Assembly: GCF_000814475.1 (NCBI RefSeq)
Contig: NZ_JSVC01000003.1
Coordinates: 52,432-116,431 of the forward strand
Source of the DNA: Flavihumibacter solisilvae
GTDB lineage: Bacteria > Bacteroidota > Bacteroidia > Chitinophagales > Chitinophagaceae
Length of the DNA: 64,000 nt
Direction: 5' to 3'
Below, piece by piece: positions 42,993 to 51,910 of this stretch (its first letter is position 1; the number at the start of each line of letters is the position of its first letter). The notes under the pieces were generated by a model that saw only the letters and a list, made by a program, of their open reading frames with translations, was not told the DNA's origin and ran no database searches. Both the position numbers and the translations under genes were made by a program.

Positions 42993-44384
42993 ATGAACAA
43001 CCAGTCAGCCGCGACGAACAAAATACCTCCCGGTCCCATTCCCCACACGGTAATGGCCGAAGAATATGTCAAAGCAATTGCCGCTTTCATTTACGGCTGG
43101 GCCTGGCCGCTCGTAAACGTCCATAACCGGATTGAAGAATTCAAAAAGGCTCCATATCCCCTCTATGGCGGGGGAGCATTTCCCGTTGCGCCGCCGAACC
43201 AGATGTGCATGCTCACCGATTATGTCAGGCCGGAAGAAAGGGGGGTTGCCTGTCCCAACCAGGACGTAGTGTACGGTGTATCGGGGCTGGACCTCACCCA
43301 GGGACCGGTAGTGCTGCAGGTCCCCGATTTCGGCGATCGATTCTGGGTTTACCAGGTCTGCGACCAGCGGACAGACGCATTTGCCACACTGGGAAAAACC
43401 TATGGCACCAAACCAGGGTTCTACCTGCTTGCGCATAATGACTGGCAAGGCAAAACGCCGGAAGGTATCACGCAGGTCTTCCGATGCAGCACTGCACGCG
43501 GCGTGGTGATCCCAAGGGTATTCCAAAGCGATGACCCGGAAGACAAGAAAGCTGTCCAACCCCTGGTAAATCAAATTGGGATTTATCCCCTGGCCGACTT
43601 CGACGGCAAAATAAAAATCACCGACTGGTCAAAAACCCCGTCAACCCCGCCGGATCCTGCCGGTGACAAAGGAGAAACCAAATGGGTGAGACCGGAGATC
43701 TTTATTGACCAGCTGGCTGAGATCCTTGCGGAAGTTCCCGCCCTGCCGGGAGAAGAAGCCTTGTACGCGCAAATGCATGCGCTGGTTGACGCCATTACGC
43801 ACAACACGGCGCTCGGCGAAATAGCGAAGTCGGCATTGATTGAAGTGGACAAAAACCTGGTACCCGAGATGTTTAAGTTCGTGAATGTCGGTTACCAGGT
43901 TCAACACAATTGGACCACCCAGCGCAATGGAGCAGAGTTTGGCATCGATTACCTGACCAGGCTCGCCTGCGCGAAGTCCAATATTTTCGTGAACAGGCCG
44001 AACGAAACCAAGTATTTCTACCAGGATCTCGATGCATCCGGCGCGCGGTTGAACGGGTCAGCTAATTACACGGTCACCTTCGCAAAAGGCGAGCTGCCAC
44101 CGGTAAAAGGTTTCTGGTCATTGACCCTGTATAACCCGGAACATTTCTTTTCGCCGAACGATCTCAACAGGTATTCCCTCGGAACGAAGAATAAAAATCT
44201 GCGGCTAAACCCGGATGGCTCTCTCACCATCTATGTGCAAAGCATACCGCCGCCCGAAGACAAAAAGAGTAACTGGCTGCCGGCTCCCAATGAACCGTTC
44301 TCCCTATACATTCGCTGTTACTGGCCGGATGAACGCGTTATAACCGATAACTGGAACCCGCCGCCAGTATTGAAAGTGAAGTGA
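42993..44384 (+). CDS. DUF1254/DUF1214 domain protein, cytosolic form
   Basis: 463 residues from the ATG at 42993 (MNNQSAATNKIPPGPIPHTV); an ATG at 42921 adds 24 unsupported residues. No signal peptide or lipobox. DUF1254 spans about 40-175 (MCMLTDYVRPEERGVACPNQ DVVYG, VLQVPDFGDRFWVYQVCDQR) and DUF1214 the last 115 residues (PVKGFWSLTLYNPEHFFSPN, LNRYSLGTKNKNL, GSLTIYVQSIPP, RCYWP). It is longer than the lipoprotein paralogue at 244-1323 and likely has a different location. Biochemical role unknown. Confidence 0.88.
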   Translation: MNNQSAATNKIPPGPIPHTVMAEEYVKAIAAFIYGWAWPLVNVHNRIEEFKKAPYPLYGGGAFPVAPPNQMCMLTDYVRPEERGVACPNQDVVYGVSGLDLTQGPVVLQVPDFGDRFWVYQVCDQRTDAFATLGKTYGTKPGFYLLAHNDWQGKTPEGITQVFRCSTARGVVIPRVFQSDDPEDKKAVQPLVNQIGIYPLADFDGKIKITDWSKTPSTPPDPAGDKGETKWVRPEIFIDQLAEILAEVPALPGEEALYAQMHALVDAITHNTALGEIAKSALIEVDKNLVPEMFKFVNVGYQVQHNWTTQRNGAEFGIDYLTRLACAKSNIFVNRPNETKYFYQDLDASGARLNGSANYTVTFAKGELPPVKGFWSLTLYNPEHFFSPNDLNRYSLGTKNKNLRLNPDGSLTIYVQSIPPPEDKKSNWLPAPNEPFSLYIRCYWPDERVITDNWNPPPVLKVK

Positions 44385-44387
44385 CTG

Positions 44388-45158
44388 CTACAGCTTTTCA
44401 TACCAATCCAAAATATAGTCGGCCACCTTTTCCCAGCCCGGTTCACCGCAAATGAAATGGCTTTTGCCCTCAACGATCTTTACATCAACGCGGCTGTTAC
44501 CATCCTTATACCTGCCGGCTATTGTTTGTGTTAGTCCAGGTGGGAAAATATGATCGTTGCCACCACCAACAAACAGGATAGGCGCGTGGGGCTTCTTAAA
44601 ATCAATATTTGAAAAGGAGTTTAAAACCAGTTCACGACTGACCTTATAGCTCTCAGGCACCGCATATTTTTCAAATGCCTTTTGTTTCTCTGCGTCGGGG
44701 AGTGTATTGAAAAACGCATAATCGTACCATTGACGGCTCCCCATAAAATATTTAGCGGAAGAAAAAAATCCAAAGGCCGGCAACACTGTCTTGAGCGTTT
44801 GAAACGGGGGGAAGACATTCTTCGGTGGAGCTCCGTCAATGCTGACGCCAGCTGCTGCCTGTCCCATTTCAACCAGTTTCATTGTTACCATACCAGCCAT
44901 GGAGTGACCAATTACCAATGGCTTCTCAGGCAAAGTATCTATTAACCGGTCAATATTGTTTACCACATCTATAAACCCGGTATTGACAAGGTCAGGATGT
45001 ACTTTTGCCCTCAGGTCGGCAGGATTGCCTCCATGCCCTGGATTTGAAGGGGTATAAACTGTATATCCCTTTTGTTCATAGTAACGTTTCCATTCTGCCC
45101 AGCTTAGGTCATTCACAAAATTGCCGTGAACCAGCACAATGGTTTTTGATTTTGCCAT
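44388..45158 (-). CDS. Alpha/beta hydrolase
   Basis: 256 residues from the ATG at 45158 (MAKSKTIVLVHGNFVNDLSW); the ATG at 45185 adds nine residues. The GHSMAGMV elbow carries the catalytic serine, the probable acid is the Asp in PILFVGGGNDHIFPPG, and the base the His in KSHFICGEPGW. The N-terminal VLVHGNFV oxyanion segment is typical of the Abhydrolase_6 (EstA/hydroxynitrile lyase-like) group. The substrate cannot be named. An inverted repeat ATGTCTCC/GGAGACAT lies upstream at 45175-45210. Confidence 0.85.
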   Translation of the reverse strand: MAKSKTIVLVHGNFVNDLSWAEWKRYYEQKGYTVYTPSNPGHGGNPADLRAKVHPDLVNTGFIDVVNNIDRLIDTLPEKPLVIGHSMAGMVTMKLVEMGQAAAGVSIDGAPPKNVFPPFQTLKTVLPAFGFFSSAKYFMGSRQWYDYAFFNTLPDAEKQKAFEKYAVPESYKVSRELVLNSFSNIDFKKPHAPILFVGGGNDHIFPPGLTQTIAGRYKDGNSRVDVKIVEGKSHFICGEPGWEKVADYILDWYEKL

Positions 45159-45174
45159 ATTAGTTTCAAAACTT

Positions 45175-45210
45175 ATGTCTCCCAATATATAAAATGATTA
45201 CCGGAGACAT
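45175..45210. promoter_or_regulatory. Inverted repeat upstream of the alpha/beta hydrolase
   Basis: ATGTCTCC and GGAGACAT are perfect complements across 20 bases, 17 bases upstream of the ATG at 45158. They might be two operator half sites or an mRNA hairpin. No regulator gene is next to it. Confidence 0.35.
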
Positions 45211-45262
45211 TCAACTAATTCGCAAATCAACATATGATGGTCGCAATTAGACATGAATAAAG

Positions 45263-45760
45263 TCAATTTCTATTGGCTGCCAGCAGTTTTTCCAGGTTGG
45301 CCAGCGACATTTTGAATCCTTCTGTGAAGCCCATTTCAATCAACTTCTCCATACGTTCAAGGGATTCGTTGTAAATAGAAATTTTCACTATCGTGGTTCC
45401 GTTTTGTTCGCTGAAACTGTAATCCCACTCTGAACCCGGCAATTGAAGATTTTCGTTTTCATCGGCAAAAGCATTGAACATTTTGAAATTGGTTTTCGGG
45501 CTGATGGAAGTGTATTTCTGGACTGCCCAGCGCTCCAGTCCCTCCGGGCTTACCATGGCATAGAACCTCCGCCCGCCAACGGTGAAGTCCATGAATTTTG
45601 TTTTTGATGTCCAGGGTTTCGGCGCTACCCACTGGTCAAGTAGTTCGGCTTTGGTAAACGCATCCCATACGCTATCCAGGTCAGCATCAAACTCCCTTGT
45701 AATGAATACCGTTTTCGCTGCTTTGTCAACGGTAAAGTCAAATAGCAGATTGGTTGTCAT
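45263..45760 (-). CDS. SRPBCC/AHSA1-type domain protein
   Basis: 165 residues. The START-like AHSA1 fold shows [47 protein letters not shown] and the C-terminal helix [20 protein letters not shown]. These proteins bind hydrophobic ligands and are commonly paired with ArsR regulators. Its ATG overlaps the stop of the ArsR gene (ATGA, 4 bp), so the two are translated from one message. Ligand unknown. Confidence 0.9.
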   Translation of the reverse strand: MTTNLLFDFTVDKAAKTVFITREFDADLDSVWDAFTKAELLDQWVAPKPWTSKTKFMDFTVGGRRFYAMVSPEGLERWAVQKYTSISPKTNFKMFNAFADENENLQLPGSEWDYSFSEQNGTTIVKISIYNESLERMEKLIEMGFTEGFKMSLANLEKLLAANRN

Positions 45761-46077
45761 TTTTTTTGTTTTTTAATGGTTGATAATACTTTGTCGAGTT
45801 GATTGAATTTAGTTTCCCACATGGTCCTGAATTGTGCCAGCCAATTGTCAAATTCCTTCATCTTCTTAGGGTTGAAATGATAGTAAATTTCCCTGCCGGA
45901 CTGTTCCGGCTTTATCAATCCACATTCCTGTAGAACTTTAATGTGCTTTGACACTGCCTGCCGGCTCATATCGAACTTTTCGGCCATGGCATTTGGCGTT
46001 AATGCCTGAATGGCAATCAGGGTCAGGATAGCCCTGCGGGTAGGATCGGCTATGGCCTGGAATATATCTTGTTTCAT
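45757..46077 (-). CDS. ArsR-family repressor paired with SRPBCC protein
   Basis: 106 residues with a winged helix-turn-helix: [20 protein letters not shown], then [30 protein letters not shown] and the wing [16 protein letters not shown]. It lacks the cysteine metal-binding motif ELCVCDL, so it is a non-metal ArsR that probably senses a small molecule bound by the SRPBCC partner. It starts 20 bp from a pair of inverted repeats (46097-46138) that fits autoregulation. Confidence 0.9.
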   Translation of the reverse strand: MKQDIFQAIADPTRRAILTLIAIQALTPNAMAEKFDMSRQAVSKHIKVLQECGLIKPEQSGREIYYHFNPKKMKEFDNWLAQFRTMWETKFNQLDKVLSTIKKQKK

Positions 46078-46096
46078 TTTGCAAGTATTAAAATAC

Positions 46097-46138
46097 GCAA
46101 CCTACAGGTTGCAAATATATGTGCAACTTTTGGGTTGC
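46097..46138. promoter_or_regulatory. ArsR operator with two inverted repeats
   Basis: GCAACCT and AGGTTGC flank two bases (46097-46112), and GCAAC/GTTGC forms a second, looser repeat (46123-46138). Both share the GCAAC half site. They lie 20 bp upstream of the ArsR ATG, where a dimeric ArsR repressor would bind. Confidence 0.65.
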
Positions 46139-46145
46139 GCAAATT

Positions 46146-47483
46146 TTATTTTACTTGCTCCAGCCAGCCGCCGCTAAATCCTGCTTTGCGCAGCCCGCTA
46201 ATAATGTGTGGGCATTGTTTGAAAATCGTCCATGTAAGTTCAGATTGATAGTTTTCTATCATCATCACTACCGGGCCACGATTCAACCCGAATTGCCAGG
46301 GCGACAACCATCCGAATGGATTATCTCCTCTTTTGGGAAAAGTGGCATTGAAGCTGGCCTGGAATCCCTTGTTTTTTCCAAACAGCAGGAAAATTATTCC
46401 CAGGACAAATCGTGCAGCTCTTAGCACCAGCTTTGGTGCAAAGGGTAACGCTGTAACACATACCCATGGCGATATTGTACCGTCATCTGGGCCATATGGT
46501 GCTCCGCGGGCTATATAGTCATAGAAAGTTCTTTGCACTCCATTCACCTTATAGGTGGCGGGACCAGGCCCATCGCTTGCGGTAAGTCCCCATACATATT
46601 TGCCATACCTCCTGAAACCCATCGGGTTTTCAAGAGCATACCTATAGTGAACAAGCACTGCCCGGCAGCTGTTTTCAAAATAATCTATCCCGTATTTTGT
46701 ATTTATGCTATCACTAATGCCCCTGAGATCAAGCCATAGCTGGGACATCTGGTGAATGAAAAGCGGGCCCGCATATAGATACTCAATGTCGTAGGCTTTT
46801 TTCCATTCAAATGAGGATAGCCACTCCAGGTACCCAGCCTCGCTGATAGGATGTGTTGGTGATCCCAGGGCAAGGATATAGAGGATATGCGCCTCGCTGT
46901 AACCATTATTCCATCTTTGTTCACAGAAGCCTTTTTCGGGTGTCCAGCCATGTGTAAGTGTAGCCGCCCCGTTTCGCGCCCAGTCCCAATCTACCCGCTC
47001 ATAAAGTACGTCTCCCAGATTCCTTAATTCTTCTTCTTCTTCGTTATGATGGGTAAAATAATGCCTGGCTGTCAATATCCCTGCCATCAAAATTGCGGTA
47101 TCAATTGTTGACAGTTCAGATTCCCACATTCTCTTACCAGTTTGCATATTGAGAAAATGGTAGTAAAACCCCATGTATCCTGTTGAATCGGGCTCAGGCC
47201 CTTGTTGGCTTGAATGCAGAAATCTTAGCGTCTGTAATATTCTTCCCCGCGCCTCCTCACGACTGATATAGCCCCGTTCCACACCGATTATGTAAACATT
47301 TATGGATAAACCGATCACAGCGATGCTTGATGGGCTACCCGCTTCCGTTTTATCAGCTATGAGGCCATTATTGCAATTTTTTTCATCAATAAAGTAATCA
47401 AAGGTTTCACGTTCCAGGCGTTGCAGTATTTCCGAATCCGTGGTAAAGTGCAGCAAATATTTTAGGGCTAATATTACATCCAT
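46146..47483 (-). CDS. PF10091-type glucoamylase-family protein
   Basis: 445 residues from the ATG at 47483, chosen because a GGAGGT sequence lies six bases before it and because the longer frame to 47546 adds no family-like residues. The (alpha/alpha)6 fold shows LERETFDYFIDEKNCNNGLI ADKTEAGSPSSIA, GYMGFYYHFLNMQTGKRMW ESELSTIDTAILMAG, CEQRWNNGYSEAHILYILAL and AGPLFIHQMSQLWLDLRG. Members of this family include GH144-type endo-beta-1,2-glucanases, though most are untested. There is no signal peptide, unlike many relatives, and a hydrophobic segment (VLRAARFVLGIIFLLFG) sits near the C-terminus. Substrate uncertain. Confidence 0.82.
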   Translation of the reverse strand: MDVILALKYLLHFTTDSEILQRLERETFDYFIDEKNCNNGLIADKTEAGSPSSIAVIGLSINVYIIGVERGYISREEARGRILQTLRFLHSSQQGPEPDSTGYMGFYYHFLNMQTGKRMWESELSTIDTAILMAGILTARHYFTHHNEEEEELRNLGDVLYERVDWDWARNGAATLTHGWTPEKGFCEQRWNNGYSEAHILYILALGSPTHPISEAGYLEWLSSFEWKKAYDIEYLYAGPLFIHQMSQLWLDLRGISDSINTKYGIDYFENSCRAVLVHYRYALENPMGFRRYGKYVWGLTASDGPGPATYKVNGVQRTFYDYIARGAPYGPDDGTISPWVCVTALPFAPKLVLRAARFVLGIIFLLFGKNKGFQASFNATFPKRGDNPFGWLSPWQFGLNRGPVVMMIENYQSELTWTIFKQCPHIISGLRKAGFSGGWLEQVK

Positions 47484-47567
47484 GTTACCTCCGATTGATA
47501 CTCTTGCTATTGCAACTCGAATGCCACCACTGAACCTCCTTATCATTGACGATCCGGGCTTTCCCGG

Positions 47568-48599
47568 TTACTGATTGCCGCCGATGGGTAACTTCTTACA
47601 AATTTGAAAAATGTTCTTTACCACTTCTTCATTGAAACCATGTGCGGCAGTTGACAACAGGATATATTCTTTTTTCGGTGCGGTGACCTGGTCAAAGTAA
47701 GGCCTTGAAATTTCCGCCGGGGTCATAATATCTGTTGCGCCCTGGAGGATATATATGGGGATCTTGAAACTCAAACCACTCACAGGCCTGGACATTGGCT
47801 CGATGCCAAGCTTTTTGTCACCTTCAAAGTAAACGAAGGAATAATCATCTCCATCATAACGATGCTGGTTGTCTTTTTCATTATCATATTCAGCCGATAT
47901 TTTCATCCAGTGTTCAGGAGCTGGTGTGGAATTCAGCTGTTCATACTTTTTTAAGATGCGGAAGAACTGGCCATATTGCCGTGCTGTGTCGTAGGGTGGC
48001 ATTCCAAGCGCATCCAACACCGCTAGTGATTTTTGGTCCGATGCTTTCTTTACCTGTTGATAGGCTTTCTGCCAGGCGAGCTTCAGGTCATTAGCGGGAT
48101 ACACCAGCTGGGAATGCCCGATATAGGCATAGAATAGGTCAGGTCTTAGTTCCGCTAACTGGATCCCCAACACCGATCCCCAGGAAGAACCGAACAAAAT
48201 AATCTTTTGTTTGTCCAGATGCCGGACCAGGTATTCCGCCACTTTAATGCCATCTTTGATCATTTCCTCCACTTTCAGTGGGTTGGATTTTATAAACGCT
48301 GGCGTTAATTCAGCAGGAGCTGTGCGCCCATAGGTTTTCCCGGCACCGCGTTGGTCCCATTGTACCAGGACAAAATCCTTTTCCCATCCGCTGAACATTG
48401 CATCAGCATATGGAGTCAATGGGCTACCTGGCCCTCCATGTAGAAAGAGGATAACCGGTTTCGAACGATCGCCTTTTATCGTGATCCATTGTTCAATGCC
48501 ATTTATCTGGACAAAGCCCTTTTCATCAATTTGTGCGTTTTGTGATTTGGATATGATTGGTGTTACCAGTAGACCAAGGATGACAACCAATTTGGGCAT
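47568..48599 (-). CDS. Exported proline-iminopeptidase-like alpha/beta hydrolase
   Basis: 343 residues from the ATG at 48599 (MPKLVVILGLLVTPIISKSQ), a signal peptide; the ATG at 48641 lies inside the upstream gene. The fold shows HGGPGSPLTPYADAMFSGW, QWDQRGAGKTYGR and the serine elbow FGSSWGSVLGIQLAELRPD, all typical of the proline iminopeptidase S33 group. The acid is Asp in LQGATDIMTPAEIS and the base is His in AAHGFNEEV. It could release N-terminal proline or act on other small esters in the periplasm. It follows the hypothetical gene at 48616 by 16 bp. Confidence 0.88.
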   Translation of the reverse strand: MPKLVVILGLLVTPIISKSQNAQIDEKGFVQINGIEQWITIKGDRSKPVILFLHGGPGSPLTPYADAMFSGWEKDFVLVQWDQRGAGKTYGRTAPAELTPAFIKSNPLKVEEMIKDGIKVAEYLVRHLDKQKIILFGSSWGSVLGIQLAELRPDLFYAYIGHSQLVYPANDLKLAWQKAYQQVKKASDQKSLAVLDALGMPPYDTARQYGQFFRILKKYEQLNSTPAPEHWMKISAEYDNEKDNQHRYDGDDYSFVYFEGDKKLGIEPMSRPVSGLSFKIPIYILQGATDIMTPAEISRPYFDQVTAPKKEYILLSTAAHGFNEEVVKNIFQICKKLPIGGNQ

Positions 48600-48615
48600 G
48601 CTAGTTATACCTCCG

Positions 48616-49170
48616 TTATATACTTGTCTTTTTTTTTCCACTTAAAAAAGGTTGTTTAGTTAATTGATCCTGGTAGTCGCTTATTTTAAAGAATGGCCAG
48701 ACATCATAGTCGCCTGACTTTTGCCACTCGTAATAGGAAATAATTTGTTCTTCTCTTTTATTTCTGTAATGGTGCCCGAGTGTCAGGACTGACAAGATCA
48801 AGTCCGATAATGAGAATTGTAACAATGGGTTGTTCGTGTTGAAATAAGGCCATCTATATTCCTTATCAGAATGTAGAAATAAAATGCAGCGTGCTATGAT
48901 TTTAAATGAATCCTTTCGTAATGCATCTGACTTAATCAGCTTATGATTTCTTGTGTCGTCATATAGCCCCCAACACAACTCAAGCATAGGCTTAATGATT
49001 GGATCGTCGTTTTCTCTCTTTGATAGTTTTGATCGGTGATATTGCTCGGGAAGCCAGCCGTCCGAAACGTCATTCATAACGGCTTCTTCAAATTCGTCAT
49101 TTGAGATCAGTCCAACTGACAAGTGGCGTAAATGAAGGACAAGTTTTTTTCTTCGTTCCTTGTCTACCAT
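48616..49170 (-). CDS. Hypothetical conserved protein
   Basis: 184 residues, cytosolic, helical. It has the RHLSVGLISNDEFEEAVM start, WLPEQYHRSK, LELCWGLYDDTRNHKL, ARCILFLHSDKEYRWPYF and a C-terminal DVWPFFKISDYQDQLTKQPF. I recognise the pattern as a family that recurs in unrelated bacteria with no assigned function, sometimes near small immunity-type proteins. The sequence is AT-rich. It lies upstream of the iminopeptidase-like gene and 14 bp downstream of the lipoprotein gene, so the three could be co-transcribed. Confidence 0.65.
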   Translation of the reverse strand: MVDKERRKKLVLHLRHLSVGLISNDEFEEAVMNDVSDGWLPEQYHRSKLSKRENDDPIIKPMLELCWGLYDDTRNHKLIKSDALRKDSFKIIARCILFLHSDKEYRWPYFNTNNPLLQFSLSDLILSVLTLGHHYRNKREEQIISYYEWQKSGDYDVWPFFKISDYQDQLTKQPFLSGKKKTSI

Positions 49171-49184
49171 ATTTTTAAATTAGG

Positions 49185-50282
49185 TTACCAACGGATAGTA
49201 CTTTCTGTTGTGTCGACAGGCATTGGAATCGTATCTATAGGAATAATAATTTGCCACTTCAAAATTTCTTCTGCTTTAGACTGGATCTTTTTCCTCAAGC
49301 CTTCATAGGCAGGGCAAGGGTTCTCCCAAATTTCGATGACCACTCTATCTATTATATTTTTTTGATCGGGCATGCAAGTCTGCGATGCCAGGCGATTTAG
49401 CATAGTGTCCAATAGCTTTGAGCTTCTGTCACTTTCTTGTACAACCAGAGCTTGAATGAAATCTTCTGGCGCAGCCCTGTCGGCAACGACACCGGAAAAT
49501 CCATGAGGTCGATTTCCTGAGAATTTGTAAAACCGCCTGCGATGATAGGCCTGCAAAACATCCATGTATGCTGTATCAGGAAATTCTGTCATTAGCTGAA
49601 AAGATATATCGCTTAACCTCCCGACATACCTCAACAATTTATTCTTAATAAATACCACATCCTCCTTTTTCTGGAACATTGCAAGCCCATATAGTGCGTA
49701 CTCAATGTCACTGAAACCTAGTTCAAATTCTTCATCGGGGTCTAAGCGCCTGGGACGTGTTGCCATATCCTTGATGAAAGGGTAATATTTCTCTTGCGGC
49801 TGTAATGTTTTCAGAATAGTATAAGCAGATGTCAGGTAATTATGTTTGGTAAGTACCTGCTCAACCGTTTTGTCTTTTAATTCCTGTGTTTTCCAAACTG
49901 CCTCCTGCAAAATGTCGTCTGTCACTGTCCGGTCCCAGATACCAAACTCACCAGCATCGGTGAAAACAAGGGCTGTGTCGTCCAGGTGCCCCATTATTAT
50001 TTCAAAATGGTTGATGGATTTTCGTTTCAGCATTTCCCGGAATGCTGAAGCCCGAATTATCGGATGCTCAGATTTGCCAAGGCGCTCAAGCTCTTTATCG
50101 GTAGTCAGGGATTTCAAGGCACTGTCACTATGCATTACAATTCCTTTTTCAACCATTTTTGTTAGATGGGGCTGAAGTTTTTTCGGGGAATCTTTGATAG
50201 CATAGCGATAAGTATTGTTGTTAGTGCAAGAACAAATGATGAATGTCAGTAGCAGAATTATTTGTTGTTTTGGTCGAAACAT
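49185..50282 (-). CDS. Hypothetical helical-repeat lipoprotein
   Basis: 365 residues. The N-terminus ends IILLLTFIICSC, a lipobox, so it is anchored in the envelope. The rest is predicted helical with HEAT-like spacing (LGKSEHPIIRASAFREMLKR, DIEYALYGLAMFQKKEDVVF) and an acidic/basic mix. No catalytic motif is seen and I do not know the family. It heads the minus-strand group with 48616 and 47568. Confidence 0.65.
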   Translation of the reverse strand: MFRPKQQIILLLTFIICSCTNNNTYRYAIKDSPKKLQPHLTKMVEKGIVMHSDSALKSLTTDKELERLGKSEHPIIRASAFREMLKRKSINHFEIIMGHLDDTALVFTDAGEFGIWDRTVTDDILQEAVWKTQELKDKTVEQVLTKHNYLTSAYTILKTLQPQEKYYPFIKDMATRPRRLDPDEEFELGFSDIEYALYGLAMFQKKEDVVFIKNKLLRYVGRLSDISFQLMTEFPDTAYMDVLQAYHRRRFYKFSGNRPHGFSGVVADRAAPEDFIQALVVQESDRSSKLLDTMLNRLASQTCMPDQKNIIDRVVIEIWENPCPAYEGLRKKIQSKAEEILKWQIIIPIDTIPMPVDTTESTIRW

Positions 50283-50348
50283 AATCTTAAGTCTTATCGA
50301 CTACCGAAAAATAGCTTTAAGACGCCAGATTTGCAAGCCGAAGATATT

Positions 50349-50564
50349 TCACGGTCGCTTCTCCCACATCAATTGTCCCAGCACCAGCGATTTAATTTCG
50401 CCATCATCCCTCGGGATAAATTCATAGCCTGTGCTGTAATTTCCCTTGCCCTGGCTTTTGAACCTGTTGTTTCCCAAAGAGATCACAGAAAAGTATTTTT
50501 GGTGGACTTCTAAACTGCGCCAGCGTGGGTGAAAAAGACCGATCCACAAAAAAAACAATTGCAT
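50349..50564 (-). other. Short frame, possible C-terminal gene fragment
   Basis: The 71-codon frame ends in YEFIPRDDGEIKSLVLGQ plus LMWEKRP, which recalls the last strands of DUF3471-like tails on serine hydrolases. There is no N-terminal body, so if real it is a remnant of a deleted gene. Low support; no start choice can be defended. Confidence 0.2.
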
Positions 50565-50607
50565 ACCCCTGTTTATTGTCGTACCTTAACTAGCATCTTT
50601 CCACGAT

Positions 50608-50631
50608 ATCCGGTACCCGCCGGATTTTTTT
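50608..50631 (+). terminator. Orphan terminator-like hairpin
   Basis: ATCCGG and CCGGAT form a stem around TACCCG followed by seven T. No plus-strand gene lies upstream within 300 bp; the downstream gene (50747) starts 116 bp later. It may be a leader attenuator of the ScyD/ScyE gene or the end of a small RNA. Confidence 0.5.
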
Positions 50632-50746
50632 ATTTCCCCTCATTACCGAACTACATTGATTACCGCGACTCGCTGCCCTTATTAAAACCACCATCCGTCG
50701 GTCTGCATACCCTGTAATTCCATTTTCATCACTTAAACTTTTTGCT

Positions 50747-51799
50747 ATGCAGATTTCATTTACGCCACCGCTGGCCACGAAGTTTTTCATCACTCACCGA
50801 CTTTTCATCCTGTTGGCCCTTGGTTTTGCCATGGTCGTTCCGGGTTGTAAAAAGGATGGCCACCCGCCCAATGGTCCAAAAACCGCGAAGCTGCTGGTTG
50901 CCGACCTGAAAGAGCTCCAGGGCAGTACTGTCGGCCCTGACAAACAGTTGTATGTAACCGCACCGCTCGACGGCACCATCTGGAAAGTAGACCCGAATAC
51001 CGGCGACTACACGCTTTTCGCCACCGGGTTGCCTAAGCGAAACCCCGACCCATTCTACATTGGTGCCGGGGTGATCGATGTAGTCTTCCTTGGCAATACT
51101 GCTTATGCGCTGGTAACTGGTGTTGCGGCGGATCTCGGCGGGACTGATGTCGTAGGCATTTACCAGGTAACCGGTCCGGACAGCTATACCATTACTGCGG
51201 ATATCGGCGCGTGGGCAACGGAACATCCCCCGGTGCCTGACTTCTTCGTGGCCACTGGCTTCCAGTACTCGTTCGAACCTTACCGCGACGGTTTCATTGT
51301 CGCTGACGCGCACCATAACCGCTTACTTTATGTCACCCTCGACGGCGGGATCACCGAGGTGATCGCCTTCGCGAATGAGGTGCCGACAGGGCTGTCGGTG
51401 AAAGCCAACACTGTCTTCTTCACCAAAGCCGGTCCCATTCCTCACCATCCTGAGGATGCGAAACTCCTGACCCTCCCGCCAAAGTCGCCCGTCGCCCTTG
51501 AATTGGCCTCCGGTGAGGGATTGGAAGTTGGGTTATTCGTTGACGTGGAATTTGACCGTTGGGGTATGATCCATGTTCTCGCACAGGGCAAATGGGATGG
51601 TCCCTTCGAAGGGGCTCCGGCACTGCCAAACACCGGCGCGCTCCTGAAGTTCAAACCGAACGGCAGTTTCAGCACCGTCGTAAAAGGACTGAACCAGCCC
51701 ACTTCGCTGGAGTTCATTGGCAACAACGCTTACATTGTTAGCCTGATCGGCGAGGTCTGGAAGATAGACGATTGCTCGCCTTCGGCTTATGGGAATTAA
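50747..51799 (+). CDS. ScyD/ScyE-family lipoprotein
   Basis: 350 residues. The leader ends LLALGFAMVVPGCKKDG, a lipobox. The mature protein is a six-bladed beta-propeller: LQGSTVGPDKQLYVTAPLDG, NTAYALVTGVA, PYRDGFIVADAHHNRLLYVT LDG, EVPTGLSVKANTVFF and FVDVEFDRWGMIHVLAQGKW. ScyD and ScyE were named in cyanobacteria, where they flank the scytonemin genes, but related propellers are widespread and usually have no such context. It is likely a surface binding protein. It ends before a bidirectional terminator at 51835. Confidence 0.8.
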   Translation: MQISFTPPLATKFFITHRLFILLALGFAMVVPGCKKDGHPPNGPKTAKLLVADLKELQGSTVGPDKQLYVTAPLDGTIWKVDPNTGDYTLFATGLPKRNPDPFYIGAGVIDVVFLGNTAYALVTGVAADLGGTDVVGIYQVTGPDSYTITADIGAWATEHPPVPDFFVATGFQYSFEPYRDGFIVADAHHNRLLYVTLDGGITEVIAFANEVPTGLSVKANTVFFTKAGPIPHHPEDAKLLTLPPKSPVALELASGEGLEVGLFVDVEFDRWGMIHVLAQGKWDGPFEGAPALPNTGALLKFKPNGSFSTVVKGLNQPTSLEFIGNNAYIVSLIGEVWKIDDCSPSAYGN

Positions 51800-51834
51800 T
51801 ACTGCTGAGCGTAACATGCTTCCTGCTACTTAGC

Positions 51835-51863
51835 AATAGTCCTCGTTTCAAACGAGGACTATT
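51835..51863. terminator. Bidirectional intrinsic terminator
   Basis: AATAGTCCTCGTTT and AAACGAGGACTATT are perfect 14-base arms around one C, between the ScyD/ScyE stop and the DUF433 toxin stub. The stem has T-rich flanks on both sides, so it can stop both convergent transcripts. Confidence 0.8.
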
Positions 51864-51910
51864 TATATTGATCCAGCAACTTGCCAATTTGAACTCCTCA
51901 GTAGTTTCAT
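51863..51910 (-). pseudogene. Stub of a DUF5615-like toxin gene
   Basis: An ATGA overlap joins the DUF433 stop to a new frame that reads MKLLRSSNWQVAGSI then a stop. DUF433 antitoxins are usually followed by a DUF5615 PIN-like toxin that begins MK-L/F-L, at the same 4-bp overlap. Only the start survives; the remainder seems deleted at the terminator stem. Confidence 0.5.

Larger units (their letters stand above)
50283..50746. other. 464-bp intergenic region
   Basis: It contains a minus-strand frame of 71 codons (50349-50564) and an orphan plus-strand terminator-like hairpin (50608-50631). Nothing else gene-like is seen. Confidence 0.5.
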
